Notes under the pieces: generated by a model
Databases searched by the model: none
Seen by the model: only the letters and a program-made list of their open reading frames with translations
What the model was told of the DNA's origin: nothing
Made by a program: the position numbers and the translations under genes
Origin: Nilaparvata lugens
Lineage: Eukaryota > Arthropoda > Insecta > Hemiptera > Delphacidae
DNA: 64,000 nucleotides
Assembly: GCF_014356525.2 (NCBI RefSeq)
Contig: NC_052511.1
Coordinates: 51,915,449-51,979,448, forward strand
Direction of reading: 5' to 3'
Shown: piece after piece, positions 34,527-44,900 of the stretch
Layout: every line of letters starts with the position of its first letter
Position numbering within the stretch: the first letter of the stretch is position 1

Positions 34527-35138
34527 AACCAGTCTTTCAAGTACATAATTCATTATGATTATTCAATTTATACAGAACACAACAAAAAACACAAGAAATA
34601 ATCGTGGTTCTAAATAATTACAAGGGAAAGCTAGCAGTGAAGGCAAAATTGCGTAAGGAAACATTAACGGTAAGAAATGATGTCTTAACGTAGATAACGG
34701 GTGAGAAATATCCTTGTTTAATTACAGGACCACGCACCTTGGAGTCGGCTGATAACAATGCTCTCTCACACACTCTTTCTCTCTCACACTTTCCCCTTCT
34801 CCTTCCTCTACTCTTCCCTCACTTCTTCTGTCTCTCATCTTCCCCTTTCTTATTCTCACTTCTTCTGTCTCTCATCTTTATTATTCTCTTTCCTCCTCAA
34901 TCTTTCTACCTTCCATTAACCTCTTAGTCACTTCTCCTTCTAACATGTAAGTGAATCCTTTCTTTATTTTCTGTCTCTTTCTGGAAGACTAACCTCTTCA
35001 TTACTCTCACACACAATCCTTGCCACCCCAACTTGCGTGCTTAATTTTTCAAGTCTGCTAACTTACAGAGTCTCATACTTTTGGGGTTTGTGGGTTTAAA
35101 GTGATGCAATTTATTATTGCAGTTTATTTGTGCAACTA
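34527..35138. other. no gene seen
   Basis: 34760-34920 is CT-rich with false Leu/Ser frames. Otherwise AT-rich. Confidence 0.45.
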
Positions 35139-35240
35139 GTGCGCAAAGTGACAGTTTGCTGCATCGAAAGAAACGTTTACGCCCGAGCCGTAGGCGAGGG
35201 CGGAATGGTTTGTTGAGTGCAGCAGAGGAACTTTGCGCAC
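35139..35240. repeat. hairpin with GTGCGCAAAGT arms
   Basis: Perfect 11-bp inverted repeat GTGCGCAAAGT (35139-35149) and ACTTTGCGCAC (35230-35240), with inner GCTGCA / TGCAGC, around CGCCCGAGCCGTAGGCGAGGG. Confidence 0.6.
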
Positions 35241-35253
35241 GTATTTCACATTA

Positions 35254-35666
35254 AGTTTTTCCTACAGTTACCATTGAATATGAAAAGTGGGTAATTATGG
35301 GTAAAATTGCCTGAAATCCATCAAATAACTTAGTAGTGTTTGAATGGCGGGGGGCAGCTGTGTGGTGTGTGCTGTGGTGGCACTGTGCTGTTGCTGTCCT
35401 CGATATAATATATAATAGTAATAATTAGCGCGTTGTGCTTGGTTGCACCTCTGCTCACTATAGCAGCCACAGCAGTCACTGTTACCAACTTCATTTTGAT
35501 TTTGCTGCACTGTTGCTCCATATAACCTACTAAGTATTTTGCGTTGTCATGTTGCAAATCTGGAGTGCAGAAAAATTTTTGCCGCACTAGAGCGGAAAAG
35601 TGATTCTTTGCGTTCTGTAATCAGTGCAGCAATGGCCACTTTTCAACGTAACTGTAGGAAAAATGT
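35254..35666. mobile_element. MITE-like element, TTTTTCCTACAGTTAC ends
   Basis: Perfect 16-bp inverted ends (35256-35271 and 35648-35663) continuing imperfectly inward (GAAAAGTGG / CCACTTTTC). Interior about 380 bp without a supported gene; 71- and 85-codon minus-strand frames overlap in different frames. Confidence 0.55.
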
Positions 35667-35689
35667 ATGTTTTGCCATTTGATCAAGGA

Positions 35690-35748
35690 TCAAAACTCTG
35701 ACACCAGGCCTCAGCCAGCCAGGTCACACGATATTATTATTATTTTTA
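35690..35748 (+). mobile_element. SINE-B 3' fragment
   Basis: AAACTCTGACACCAGGCCTC, AGCCAGCCAGGTCACACGAT and ATTATTATTATT match the 3' end of SINE-B at 2405-2500. Confidence 0.75.
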
Positions 35749-35934
35749 TCAAGGATTGTATATACAAGTAGGTTAGAAGATTGTAAAGTATATCGAATCT
35801 CTTTGAAACAAAATGTCTACAATTCATTCATAGTGAATATTGGATCGAAAGAGAAATAAAAATGATGAAAATAAAATAGTCAATAAAAATAGTGTATGAA
35901 ACACAACATTACCTACAGATTCTAAAGCTGCTTT

Positions 35935-36113
35935 TACACCAAAGTTATTTACAAAATGTTGATAACTTAATCTTTATAGATTCTATTAGATTGAACATAA
36001 CTTATCATACACATGATGAACATATGTGTTTGTCAAGTCCCGTTCAATCTGATAGAATCTATAAGGATTCATTTTATAAGATTTTGTTAATAACTTTGGT
36101 GTAAACGCAGCTT
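35935..36113. mobile_element. palindromic MITE (AAGCTGCTTTTACACC ends)
   Basis: 179 bp with long inverted arms: AAGCTGC.TTTACACCAAAGTTA at both ends and TATAGATTCTATTAGATTGAAC / GTTCAATCTGATAGAATCTATA further in. Left flank is TA. Spurious 70-codon frame. Confidence 0.7.
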
Positions 36114-36171
36114 AACGCTAGCTACACACTTGATGATTTCATTTATTAAACAGATGATGTTTGTCAAGTTC

Positions 36172-36831
36172 CATTAAATCTCATCAGAAAGTCAAAATAC
36201 TGAGAAAACGGAGAAAAGCTGAGAAAATCGTTGGAAAAACGCTGATTTTGGGCGTATCTTTGATGAAATATTGAAAGTCACCTCATCACAAAATTTTTTG
36301 TCCCTAGCTAGAACCAAATTTCTACATTTTCTGTCTATTACTTGATGAAAGAACTGAGAAAACGCTAATTTTGGGCGTATCTTTTGACGTTATTCCAAAT
36401 TCCTTCTAACACAACTTTATTACACCCCAGCTGAGCTTCTGTACTGAATTTGAACAATTTCTGTTCATTTGTTCTCGATAAATGTGAGAAAAAGCAAAAA
36501 AACGCTGGAAAAACGATAATATTTTGGGTGTATCTTTGAGGTTATTGCAAATTCCTTTTAACACAACATTATTACACCCTAGCTGAGCTTCTGTACTGAA
36601 TTTAAACATTTTCTGTTCATTTGTTCTCGATGAAGCTGAGAAAACGCTAAAAAAACGCTGAGAAAACGCAGATTTTGGGCGTATCTTTGGAAATTTTTCC
36701 AAATCCGTTCTTAGTGCGCCTCTAAAGGGCCAACTGAACATACCTACCAAATTTGAACGTTCTTGGTCCGGTAGATTTTTATTTTTAGTTCTGCGAGTGA
36801 GTGCCATTTCGCTTTTATATAATTATATAGA
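36172..36831 (-). mobile_element. Helitron, 5' part, reversed
   Basis: On the minus strand it begins TCTATATAATTATATAAAAG (36831 leftward, A^T flank), then GCGAAATGGCACTCACTCGC and several GCTGAGAAAACGC / TTTTGGGCGTATCTTTG units. Homology with 26348-26941 stops near 36172, and no CTAG terminus with hairpin follows. The 133-codon frame 36406-36807 spans the internal repeats and is not a gene. Confidence 0.75.
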
Positions 36832-37440
36832 TACCAATGAGTTTGAGACATAACTATCATCAATCTATTTCTTCAACTGTATTATAATGATAGTTCCAAA
36901 TTTTGGCGTGAAAACCTCGAATTAGATTAATATTATTCGGTACCAACTCAACAGTTCAAATCATCAAATTCTGATCAAATCAAGCCAGCCATCGAATCTC
37001 GGCCCAAAATCATTCATCTCTTTTTGAACTCCGCACCCTTTCAAGTGCTCGTTCCATCCTGATCAGCAATTCTTCATTTCGACATGGATTGTTTTAAGAG
37101 AGATAGAAAGAGATCGAGAAACAGTAAAAGAAAGAGAGAGAGAAGAATTGTGGGTGAGAGTGAGCGAGAAAAGATGAGAGAATTTCCCCAGTTTTCACAA
37201 TCATTTCTGGTTCTAACCATGACTACACTCTGCGTAAAGCAGAGACATTCGCTACTCTTAAACTGGCTTGAAAGCTGATGAATAATTCACTCTTCTTCTT
37301 CACCTTATTCTTATTCTCCTCTACCTTCTTCTCCTGCTCCTTTCTTCTCGCCCTCCCTTCTCATCGCTTGTTTCTACAATATTTTCCACTCCGTCTTTCT
37401 TCGTTGAACCTATTTCCTTCTCTCCTTGTGTTTTGCTCTT
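36832..37440. other. no gene recognised
   Basis: AT-rich, with a GA-rich block (37095-37175) and a CT-rich block from 37280. Confidence 0.4.
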
Positions 37441-37505
37441 CTCCTCCATTTTGTTTCTTCTTCTTCTTCTTCTTCTTCTTCTTCTTCTTCTTCTTCTCCT
37501 TCTTC
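37441..37505. repeat. (CTT)n microsatellite
   Basis: About 45 bp of perfect TTC units within a pyrimidine tract (37285-37515). Confidence 0.9.
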
Positions 37506-37825
37506 TCTCTACTCTCCTCTCAACGAATGATTGATGTAGGCAGGCGAAAAGTAAACACGACCTACACAAAGACGAAATTCATGACGGAATAAATAAAGCA
37601 AAAATATATCAGAAACGTGTAAGACTTTTTTCTCCCAGAACTCCTCTTTTTTTTGCACAGTCGCTATACAAGATCAGGGTGTTTGAGATCATTGCCAAAA
37701 CTGTCTAGATATCAATCGTTGATAAAAGTACTGTATTTGTAGTGATTGATTCCAAAAAGTTTTAAATAAATAGCTCGACATTTTTCCGTCTCTGATTGCA
37801 GTAATCGAACTAAAATATTTACTAT

Positions 37826-37841
37826 ACTAGCCAGTAGTTCT
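37826..37841 (-). mobile_element. stub of Helitron-like D 3' end
   Basis: ACTAGCCAGTAGTTCT resembles the D terminus ACTAGTAGTTCTGTGAAC at 38010. It sits just before the X unit at 37857, the position a full D copy would occupy in a tandem array. Confidence 0.4.
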
Positions 37842-37856
37842 ATAATATTTTCAGTA

Positions 37857-38010
37857 AATAAGTGAAATGCGACTAGATCATGAACAAAGAGCACGGGGCA
37901 TGAGATATGTAAGAAGATGTCCTGCAGTCCACAAAAAGAGGAATATCCACATCATTGAAGATGCATATTAGGTCTTTGACATAGTTTTCAATCTTATTGT
38001 ACCTTGCTAA
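37857..38010. repeat. unit X, copy 1
   Basis: 154 bp nearly identical to 38664-38815 (AAGAGCACGGGGCATGAGAT, GATGTCCTGCAGTCCACAAA, CATTGAAGATGCATATTAGG). The two copies flank a Helitron-like D copy as direct repeats. Confidence 0.85.
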
Positions 38011-38666
38011 CTAGTAGTTCTGTGAACAGTAGACCTCGCGCTCAGAGTGTTACATTGACCTGTTGTTATGTTTTCTCAATAAATAATAAAAACGGTAGTT
38101 TATCAATTTAAAATGTGTAGAAAAAATCCTAAATAAACATAGAGCTTTCTGTCCTATATAGTACCGTGACGTGTCGTCCCGGAATGTGAGTGTGAGCGCT
38201 GTTATCAGGTCTGGCTGCAACTGTCTACAACGTTAATGGAAAGATAAAATTTTCAAGATGCTCGATGTTTTTGAACGGGTAGTATTATAGTCAACTGTCT
38301 ACTAACGTTAATGGAAAGATACATTTTCAAGATGTTCGATGTTTTTGAACGGGTAGTATTATAGTCCACAAGACAGCTGATTTATGATGAATAATTCTAG
38401 TCTGATTTTCACTCTAATATTGACGTATTAATGAGGCTCCTTTTCCCTTTTCTATTATCCTTGAAATGCAAAATTTCCAAAAACCTTGTATATACGTCGA
38501 CGCGCAATTAAAAAAAGGAACATACCTGTTAAATTTTATGAAAATCTATTACCGCGTTTCGCCGTAAATGCGCAACATATAAATATATAAACATATGAAC
38601 ATTTAAACATTAAGAGAAATGCCAAACCGTCGACTTGAATCTTAGACCTCACTTCGTTCGGTCAAT
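38011..38666 (-). mobile_element. Helitron-like D1, reversed
   Basis: Begins CTAGTAGTTCTGTGAACAGT after an A, the complement of a CTAG 3' end with a GTTC-TGT-GAAC hairpin, and runs to CACTTCGTTCGGTCAAT. Paired in inverted orientation with 38922-39499. A 74-bp segment is tandemly duplicated at 38218-38368 (CTGTCTAC.AACGTTAATGG..AACGGGTAGTATTATAGTC) but single in the partner. No coding. Confidence 0.7.
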
Positions 38667-38815
38667 AAGTGAAATGCGACGACATCATGAACCAAGAGCA
38701 CGGGGCATGAGATATGTAAGAAGATGTCCTGCAGTCCACAAAAAGAGGAATATCCACATCATTGAAGATGCATATTAGGTCTTTGACATAATGTACAATC
38801 TTATTGTACCTTGCT
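38664..38815. repeat. unit X, copy 2
   Basis: Second copy of the 37857-38010 segment, directly abutting the D1 end. Confidence 0.85.
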
Positions 38816-38921
38816 TATTATTTGAACTACGTCAAATTTACAGATCTATTTCTTGTGTGAAACAATTCTGTAATCCTTAATTTTGATGAAACAGGTTCTA
38901 GATTGGTATGAGTCATAATAA

Positions 38922-39499
38922 TCATTGACCGAGCGAAGTGAGGTTTAAGATTCAAGTCGACGGTTTGGCATTTCTCTTAATGTTTAAATGTTTGAATGTT
39001 TATATAGTTATATGTTTTTATGTTGCGCATTTACGGCGAAATAGATTTTCATGAAATTTGACAGGTATGTTCCTTTTTAAATTGCGCGTCGACGTATATA
39101 CAAGGTTTTTGGAAATTTTGCATTTCAAGGATAATATAAAAGGAAAAAGGAGCCTCCTTCATACGCCAATGTTACCGTAAAAATCATACTATAGAATTAT
39201 ACATCATAAATAAGCTGTCTAGTGGACTATAATACTACCCGTTCAAAAACATCGAACATCTTGAAAATTGTATCTTTCCATCAACGTTGTAGACAGTTGC
39301 AGCCAGACCTGATAACAGCGCTCACACTCACATTCCGGGACGACACGTCACGGTACGATATAGGACAGAAAGCTCTATGTTTATATAGGATTTTTTCTAG
39401 ACATTTTTAATTGATAAATTATTTATTGATTTTCGAGAAAACATAAACAGATCAATGTAGCTCACTGAGCGCGAGATCTACTGTTCACAGAACTACTAG
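38922..39499 (+). mobile_element. Helitron-like D1, forward
   Basis: TCATTGACCGAGCGAAGTGA to ACAGAACTACTAG followed by T. Contains TTGCGCATTTACGGCGAAA, AATTGCGCGTCGACGTATAT and GGGACGACACGTCACGG. Inverted relative to 38011-38666. The TC start is present here, but the sister copies begin TT or TA before ATTGACC, so Helitron status is tentative. Confidence 0.65.
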
Positions 39500-40030
39500 T
39501 TATCACCTCATCTATGGATAATATTTTGCATCATGACTATGCACTATGTGACTGATGCGTTCATAAATACATCAATAGTTTTTCGCCAAATTTTTTGGAT
39601 TTTTTTTCTCTTAATTCCTGAGCAGCTTTTAGAAATTTTAGCACTCGTATATCTGAAATTTGTGAGCCGATAATTCTCATAATTATTTCAAATTCAATTA
39701 TTCTCCTGCAGCCTCAGAATCAAGACCAACCCGGAATACTAAGAGAATTCAAACAATTCGAACTCCTCTTATTCGAGCACAATCCTTATCATCTACAAAT
39801 AAATCTCATCATTTGTGCACAGCCAGAAGAGAATTCATGAGATGAGCAGGAATGACTTTGAAACTGGAATAACATGAAATGAGGTTGAGAAAAGGAAATA
39901 GAATGGGGAAAGGAAATGACATGAAGTGAATATTATCAAGAAGATTTAGAAGTAGAGAAACACCAAAGACGTTAGAAAAAGAAGAAGCAGATTGAGAAGA
40001 GGAAAATAGAGGTGAAAGCGATGACGAAAG
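39500..40030. other. no gene recognised
   Basis: AT-rich, then GA-rich from about 39830. Confidence 0.4.
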
Positions 40031-40082
40031 AAGTAGTGAAAGCAGAAGAAGAAGAAGAAGAAGAAGAAGAAGAAGAAGATGA
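40031..40082. repeat. (GAA)n microsatellite
   Basis: About 40 bp of AGA triplets inside a purine-rich segment (39850-40115). The overlapping minus-strand Leu/Ser/Phe frames are artefacts. Confidence 0.85.
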
Positions 40083-40395
40083 AGATTGAGAAGAACAACA
40101 AGAAACAGTAGAGAGACCATTGAGAGGGATTGATTGAGGCAATCTTAGCATTTCCATCTCTCCACCTCAGTGGTGGTGAACAGAAAGCCAGGTCATTTTT
40201 TTCTCCTCTTCTCACTCAAGAGAATGAGTGGGAAAAGAGAGAGAAAGAGCAAGACGAAGAAGCAAAACTCGTTACTACCCATTTTCCCCGGGATTTTCGG
40301 GGTGGAAACGAGAAGCAGAGGGAAAAGAGAGAGTGTGAGAGAGTTGGAAATTGAGTACCTCTCTCACAATTCCTGGCAATTAATACCTTAGCCTT

Positions 40396-40470
40396 AGCGA
40401 GTGCATAATGGCAGGCCGTGATATTTGCATTTCCAGTTCTGATTCTTTATGCAAATTTCGACTTCTATCT
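40396..40470. promoter_or_regulatory. paired octamer motifs, possible regulatory element
   Basis: ATTTGCAT (40423-40430) and ATGCAAAT (40449-40456) are exact POU octamer motifs in inverted orientation, 18 bp apart, within low-copy sequence (CTTAGCGAGTGCATAATGGC upstream). Function is inferred from motifs only. Confidence 0.25.
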
Positions 40471-40669
40471 CGTTAACCTTCCTCTTCCCCCTCATTCTTC
40501 CTCCTCCTCCTCATTTTCGGGACGTAGGAAAAAGAGTGTTGGCCCCCTTTTGACTAATTACCAACGCATTATACATCATTGAATTAATTTCCTTTACGAG
40601 GTAAGAGGTAATGATCGTCATTTTTTTTCTACCCTTTGCTCTGTCTCGAAGAAAAATCTACTTTCGTTT

Positions 40670-40830
40670 ACCCCTACTCCTCCTCCTCGACCTCATCCTC
40701 CTCCTCCATAATCACCTCCACCTCCTCCTCCTCATCCACCACCACCTCCTTTTCCTTCTTCTTCTCCTTTCCCCCTTCCACCATGTCCTTCTCTCCCTCC
40801 TCCTCCTACCCTTCCACTATCGGTGCCTCT
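40670..40830. repeat. CTC-rich tract
   Basis: Pyrimidine run with CTCCTC units. Leu/His- and Ser-rich frames (40611-40832, 40636-40920) derive from it. Confidence 0.8.
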
Positions 40831-41345
40831 AATGTTCACCTATATATTTCTCAAATCAAATATCCCCGCTTAAGGGTTGGCAGCTCCTTTCAAAACCAGT
40901 CAGACTTTAGGAGGCAGTGAATCGAATAATTAAAATCCTTCCTTTTCTGTCGACGATATTTTTCACAAAATTTCCTCCCTCTCTCTTCTCCCCCTCATTC
41001 CTCTATCTCTCCCTCTGCGTTCTGGCTTGATTTGATCAATTTTTCCTCAACCCTCTTATACAATGTGGATGATTGTTATTTTTCATGGCGTGACTGTGTG
41101 TGAGTGAGAACAAATTAATAATTTATTCCCCTTCCAACTAATTTTTGTGACCACTTTTTGGAAACCTGGTAGTCTGATTATAATATTATTCACCGTTCAT
41201 TAATTTAGCGATAAATTAGAGATTTCATCCATATCAACACCTGATTCACAGTCCATTAATTTATGGAATTGGCAATAAACTAAAGGTTTCTATCTTATCA
41301 GCACTGATCACTCGATATTTCTGATGAAATGTAACTTTTGTCTTA
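40831..41345. other. no gene seen
   Basis: CT-rich patch 40970-41020, then AT-rich. No repeat or gene recognised. Confidence 0.45.
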
Positions 41346-41722
41346 GAGAAGCAATAGCGTAAGCTTACGCTAGAGAAACAATTCCCTAGCTAAATAAACT
41401 TCCCTAGCTTAGAGAAACAATAGCGTAAGTAGATATCCCATGGTATAGGGCGTTTATGTCGCAACTTTTACTGTTATCTTTAGCCGATTACTGTCGATTA
41501 TTGTCGATTTTATGATGTCGAGTGTATGAACAGCATAATATGAAAGACTACCAGCGTCATAAAGCTTCACAGGAAAGAACTACGTGGACTATCAGCTTGA
41601 GATAACAGTAAAAGTTGCGACATAAACGCCCTATACCATGGGATATCTACTTATGCTATTGTTTCTCTATGCTTAGAGAAAAGATAGCGTAACAATACCT
41701 TATGCTATTGTTTCTCTATGCT
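41346..41722. mobile_element. foldback element with 69-bp arms
   Basis: Arms 41411-41479 and 41600-41668 match at 68 of 69 positions by eye (AGAGAAACAATAGCGTAAGT..ATGTCGCAACTTTTACTG). The spacer is about 120 bp. AGAGAAACAATAGCGTAA-like motifs recur just outside the arms on both sides (41346, 41690-41722). No coding. Confidence 0.85.
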
Positions 41723-41870
41723 TTTGTTATGCAGAGTACATACATATTCACAATAATAACTATATTAAAGAAAACCTATACAAAAATGATCAGAATACGT
41801 AAGTATTAATAATTTTTGTGATCAGAGTGGGTCTTACAAGAAGTCAAATAATCATGTAATCATTATAATA

Positions 41871-42476
41871 AGCATTTCTCTTAATGTTTAAATGTTTGAA
41901 TGTTTGAATGTTTGAATGTTTGAATGTTTGTATGTTTGAATGTTTGAATGTTTGAATGTTTGAATGTTTGAATGTTTGAATGTTTGAATGTTTGAATGTT
42001 TGAATGTTTGAATGTTTGAATGTTTGAATGTTTGAATGTTTGAATGTTTGAATGTTTGAATGTTTGAATGTTTGAATGTTTGAATGTTTGAATGTTTCAA
42101 TGTTTCAATGTTTGAATGTTTGAATGTTTAAATGTTCAAATGTTTTTATGTTGCGCATTTACGGCGAAACGCGGTAATAGATTTTCATGAAATTTGACAG
42201 GTATGTTGCTTTTTTAATTGTGCGTCGACGTATATACAAGGTTTTTGGAAATTTTGCATTTCAAGGTTTATATAAAAAGAGATGAGCCTCCTTCATACGC
42301 CAATATTAGAGTAAAAATCAGACTATAGAATTATTCATCATAAATCAGCTGACAAGTGATTACACAGATGTGTAGAGAAGCCAGTCTATTGCTGTATTTC
42401 CATAAGGTCTATAGTTTCAATCAGGTACTTGTGGATAAGAACACTGCGTGAGGTCTACTGTTCACAGAACTACTAG
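41871..42476 (+). mobile_element. Helitron-like D2 with expanded satellite
   Basis: Begins in the D element at GCATTTCTCTTAATGTTTAA, carries an 8-bp satellite, then the shared block TTGCGCATTTACGGCGAAAC and GCGTCGACGTATATACAAGG, and ends ACTACTAG followed by T at 42476. The 5' terminus is lost. Interior (GACAAGTGATTACACAGATG) matches 47957-48357 rather than D1. Confidence 0.75.
41886..42135. repeat. (AATGTTTG)n minisatellite, about 30 units
   Basis: Near-perfect 8-bp repeat; variants include one TATGTTTG and AATGTTTC units near the end. The other D copies have only two or three diverged units here. It yields an artificial minus-strand frame with an 8-residue period (HSNIQTFK). Confidence 0.95.
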
Positions 42477-42771
42477 TAATGTGAGATGTATCCATTTTAC
42501 CTAGCATAATAGACTGGTTGATGATATCATTAAACCATTTCGTGATTATTTGAGCGAAATATTGTTCAAGAATCTACTAACCAATAGAACTCCACCCGAA
42601 ATTGTAGATGATCAATCTCCAACTCACCTGAAACAAAGGGAGAAACTATCAAAATTTCAAACCATATAAGAATAATTATCAATAACAAATTCTGGTAATT
42701 CGATGACACAATTATTGAACATGGAAAAAAATGTATTGGAATATCAAATATTTGCAAGTAAACGCATAAAA
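42477..42771. other. no gene seen
   Basis: AT-rich spacer. Confidence 0.45.
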
Positions 42772-42925
42772 GTCCGGTTGCACAACAGCCTAGTAAATTC
42801 TAATCACGTTTAAATCCATGAGAACCAATCGGAGAAGGATATTTTGAAATGAAGGCTTCTCTAATTGGTTCTCCTGGAATTATATTACGGTTGAAATTTA
42901 TCAAGATTTTGGGAAACCAGCACTT
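42772..42925. mobile_element. palindromic MITE (family K, copy 2)
   Basis: GTCCGGTTGCACAACAGCC at the left; inner inverted pair GAGAACCAATCGGAGAAGG / CTTCTCTAATTGGTTCTC. Shares ATTGGTTCTCCT.GAATTA and ACGGT with 9494-9596. Confidence 0.6.
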
Positions 42926-43255
42926 TAGATAATAATCAATCTGATTTCAACAGGTTGTGATTCTAAAATGACTTGGAACTTCATTTTACTGAAAATAATA
43001 ATTGATTGTAATATTGTGATATCAGACATATTGAGAGAGACAGTAGTATATTGATAGAAGAGGAAATGAGCACATTATTTTAAAAAGTGGCAAAACATTT
43101 AAGCTACGTTATGAAGCTATGATGAAACCGTTAACAGTTGTAACACCACAGACAAATGTCCTTGTAACCATGGTTACCGCGTTAATATCGCTTAATTACT
43201 GCTGGTAAATTATACTCAATTCGTGCAGGAGGGCTCTTATTCAGATATCATGTGC
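42926..43255. other. no gene seen
   Basis: AT-rich; contains a GTTGTAACACC..GTAACCATGGTTACCGCGTTA patch near 43137-43185 with a perfect GTAACCATGGTTAC palindrome. Confidence 0.45.
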
Positions 43256-43900
43256 GGTGCCAACATTCCATTCTGATAATTGTGGTGGACAAGCGGAAAG
43301 TGGATAGTGGGAGAAGGAAATAGGAGAACAGGACAGAGACGGAGAGAAAGAAAAATACAGACGGATAGCGAATAGTGGGAGAAGGAAACAGGGAGAGAGA
43401 ATGGGAAGGAATAGGAGACGAAGAAGTAGAACAGTGAGTGAGAAGAAGGTAGAAGTAGAGTGGAATTTGAATGGAGAGGTAGACAGAAGATAGTGAAAAA
43501 AGAATGAAGGAAGTAGGTTGAGATCGGAGAGGAGAAATAAGTGAAACAAAGAGTCAGATGAAAGAATAAGTTGAGGACAAACTATGTGAAGCGAAAGGAG
43601 AGAAAAGGAATGAAACAACGAAGAGAAAAAGAAATACCTATGATAGGTTGCGAAAGAAGAAGGAGAAATAAAAAAAAAGGAAGAAGAGTGGAGAATGAAG
43701 TAAGAATACCAGAAAGAGTGGAAATAATTTGAGCGAAATATGGATTGATGGTAGAGAGGGATTGAAAGAGAGAAAGAGAAATAAAGGGAGTGAAGGATAA
43801 GAATGAGAAACTAAAGTAGACGAGGATGAAGAGAGATGGAGGAAGAAGTTAGGAGATGTGGAGAGATGAAAGATGGAAGCATAGAAGAGGTGAGAGAGAA
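43256..43900. repeat. purine tract running into the gap
   Basis: GA-rich on the plus strand (GAGAAGGAAA strings) up to 43900. The 125-codon minus-strand frame is an artefact. Confidence 0.8.
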
Positions 43901-44000
43901 NNNNNNNNNNNNNNNNNNNNNNNNNNNNNNNNNNNNNNNNNNNNNNNNNNNNNNNNNNNNNNNNNNNNNNNNNNNNNNNNNNNNNNNNNNNNNNNNNNNN
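43901..44000. other. assembly gap (100 N)
   Basis: Exactly 100 N, the usual placeholder for a gap of unknown size. It lies at the end of a purine tract, a likely cause of the break. Frames crossing it are meaningless. Confidence 1.
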
Positions 44001-44100
44001 GCTTCAGCTTCTATTAAGGTAATCTTGTACGTATTCACAAATTTCACCTTTTCATCAATTCATTATTAACGATATCATTCATATATTTAAAATTCTACGA

Positions 44101-44255
44101 ATAAAAATATAAATCTCAGTACCCTTTAAAATTATTTTGTCACAACAAGTTTTGAACATTAATGCCATCTTCAAGTGATTTTGAAATAAATTAATTATTT
44201 ATTATACATGTTGAGGCAAAATAATTAAAAAGGGTACTGGGATTTATATTTTTAT
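44101..44255. repeat. foldback, 41-bp arms
   Basis: ATAAAAATATAAATCTCAGT (44101) and ACTGGGATTTATATTTTTAT (ending 44255) are parts of 41-bp arms with about three mismatches. The interior has CAACAAGTTTTGAACATTAA and CATCTTCAAGTG. Similar in design to the other Penelope/foldback-like pieces. Confidence 0.6.
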
Positions 44256-44475
44256 TTATATCAAAAGTAGCCCTAAAGAAAGACAATTTCCAATTCTACT
44301 TGTAACCAACTTAAATATGCTGGTTCACAAATAGAATGTAAAACAGCGGGAAATGAAGCGGGAAATTTTTCTTTATTTTTTTCCAAGGTCAAACAAGAAC
44401 GAAAAAAGAAGTAAGTTAGGCAGGTTTATTGGCAGTTAGGTTGTCACATGCCTTCACTCCTGTACTTACTGCTCG
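44256..44475. other. no gene seen
   Basis: AT-rich spacer. Confidence 0.45.
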
Positions 44476-44900
44476 AGGTTATAAACGGACGATGGAAGAG
44501 GAAGAGCAGGAGGATGGGGATGAGGAGGAGAATGAGGATGAGGAGGAGGATGAGGATGAGGAGAATGAGGAGGATGAGGAGGATGAGGAGGAGGAGGAGA
44601 TGTAGGAGAAGGAGAATGAAGGGGTTGGGGTGAAGTAGGAAGAGGAGAGGAAGGAAGAAGTAGACAAGTTACGTGGTTTGAACGTCGATGCGTCAAGGGA
44701 AAAAAAAGGGCTAAAATTTGGAAATTAGGGAGTTGTGACTGACATACCCCCTCCACATCTCAACTGGAAGTGAGGTAACGTGACAGTTCGAGATGTGAAT
44801 GAGAAGGGGAAAAACGTGGAAGTAAGGAAGAAGAAAAAAAAGAAGAAGAAGAAGAAGAGAAGAAGAAGAAGAAGAAGAAGAAAGAAAGAAGAAGAATAAG
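44476..44900. repeat. purine tracts with GGA and (AGA)n units
   Basis: GATGAGGAGGA units at 44515-44600 and (AGA)n at about 44838-44900. All overlapping frames are low complexity. Confidence 0.85.

Noticed and set aside
36406..36807. 133-codon minus-strand frame with repeated motifs
   Set aside because: Lies wholly inside a non-autonomous Helitron and follows its internal tandem units; no Rep or helicase motif.
41888..42100. 70-residue repeat protein with HSNIQTFK period
   Set aside because: Product of the 8-bp satellite inside a Helitron-like copy.
43811..44069. frames crossing the N gap
   Set aside because: They consist mostly of unknown bases.
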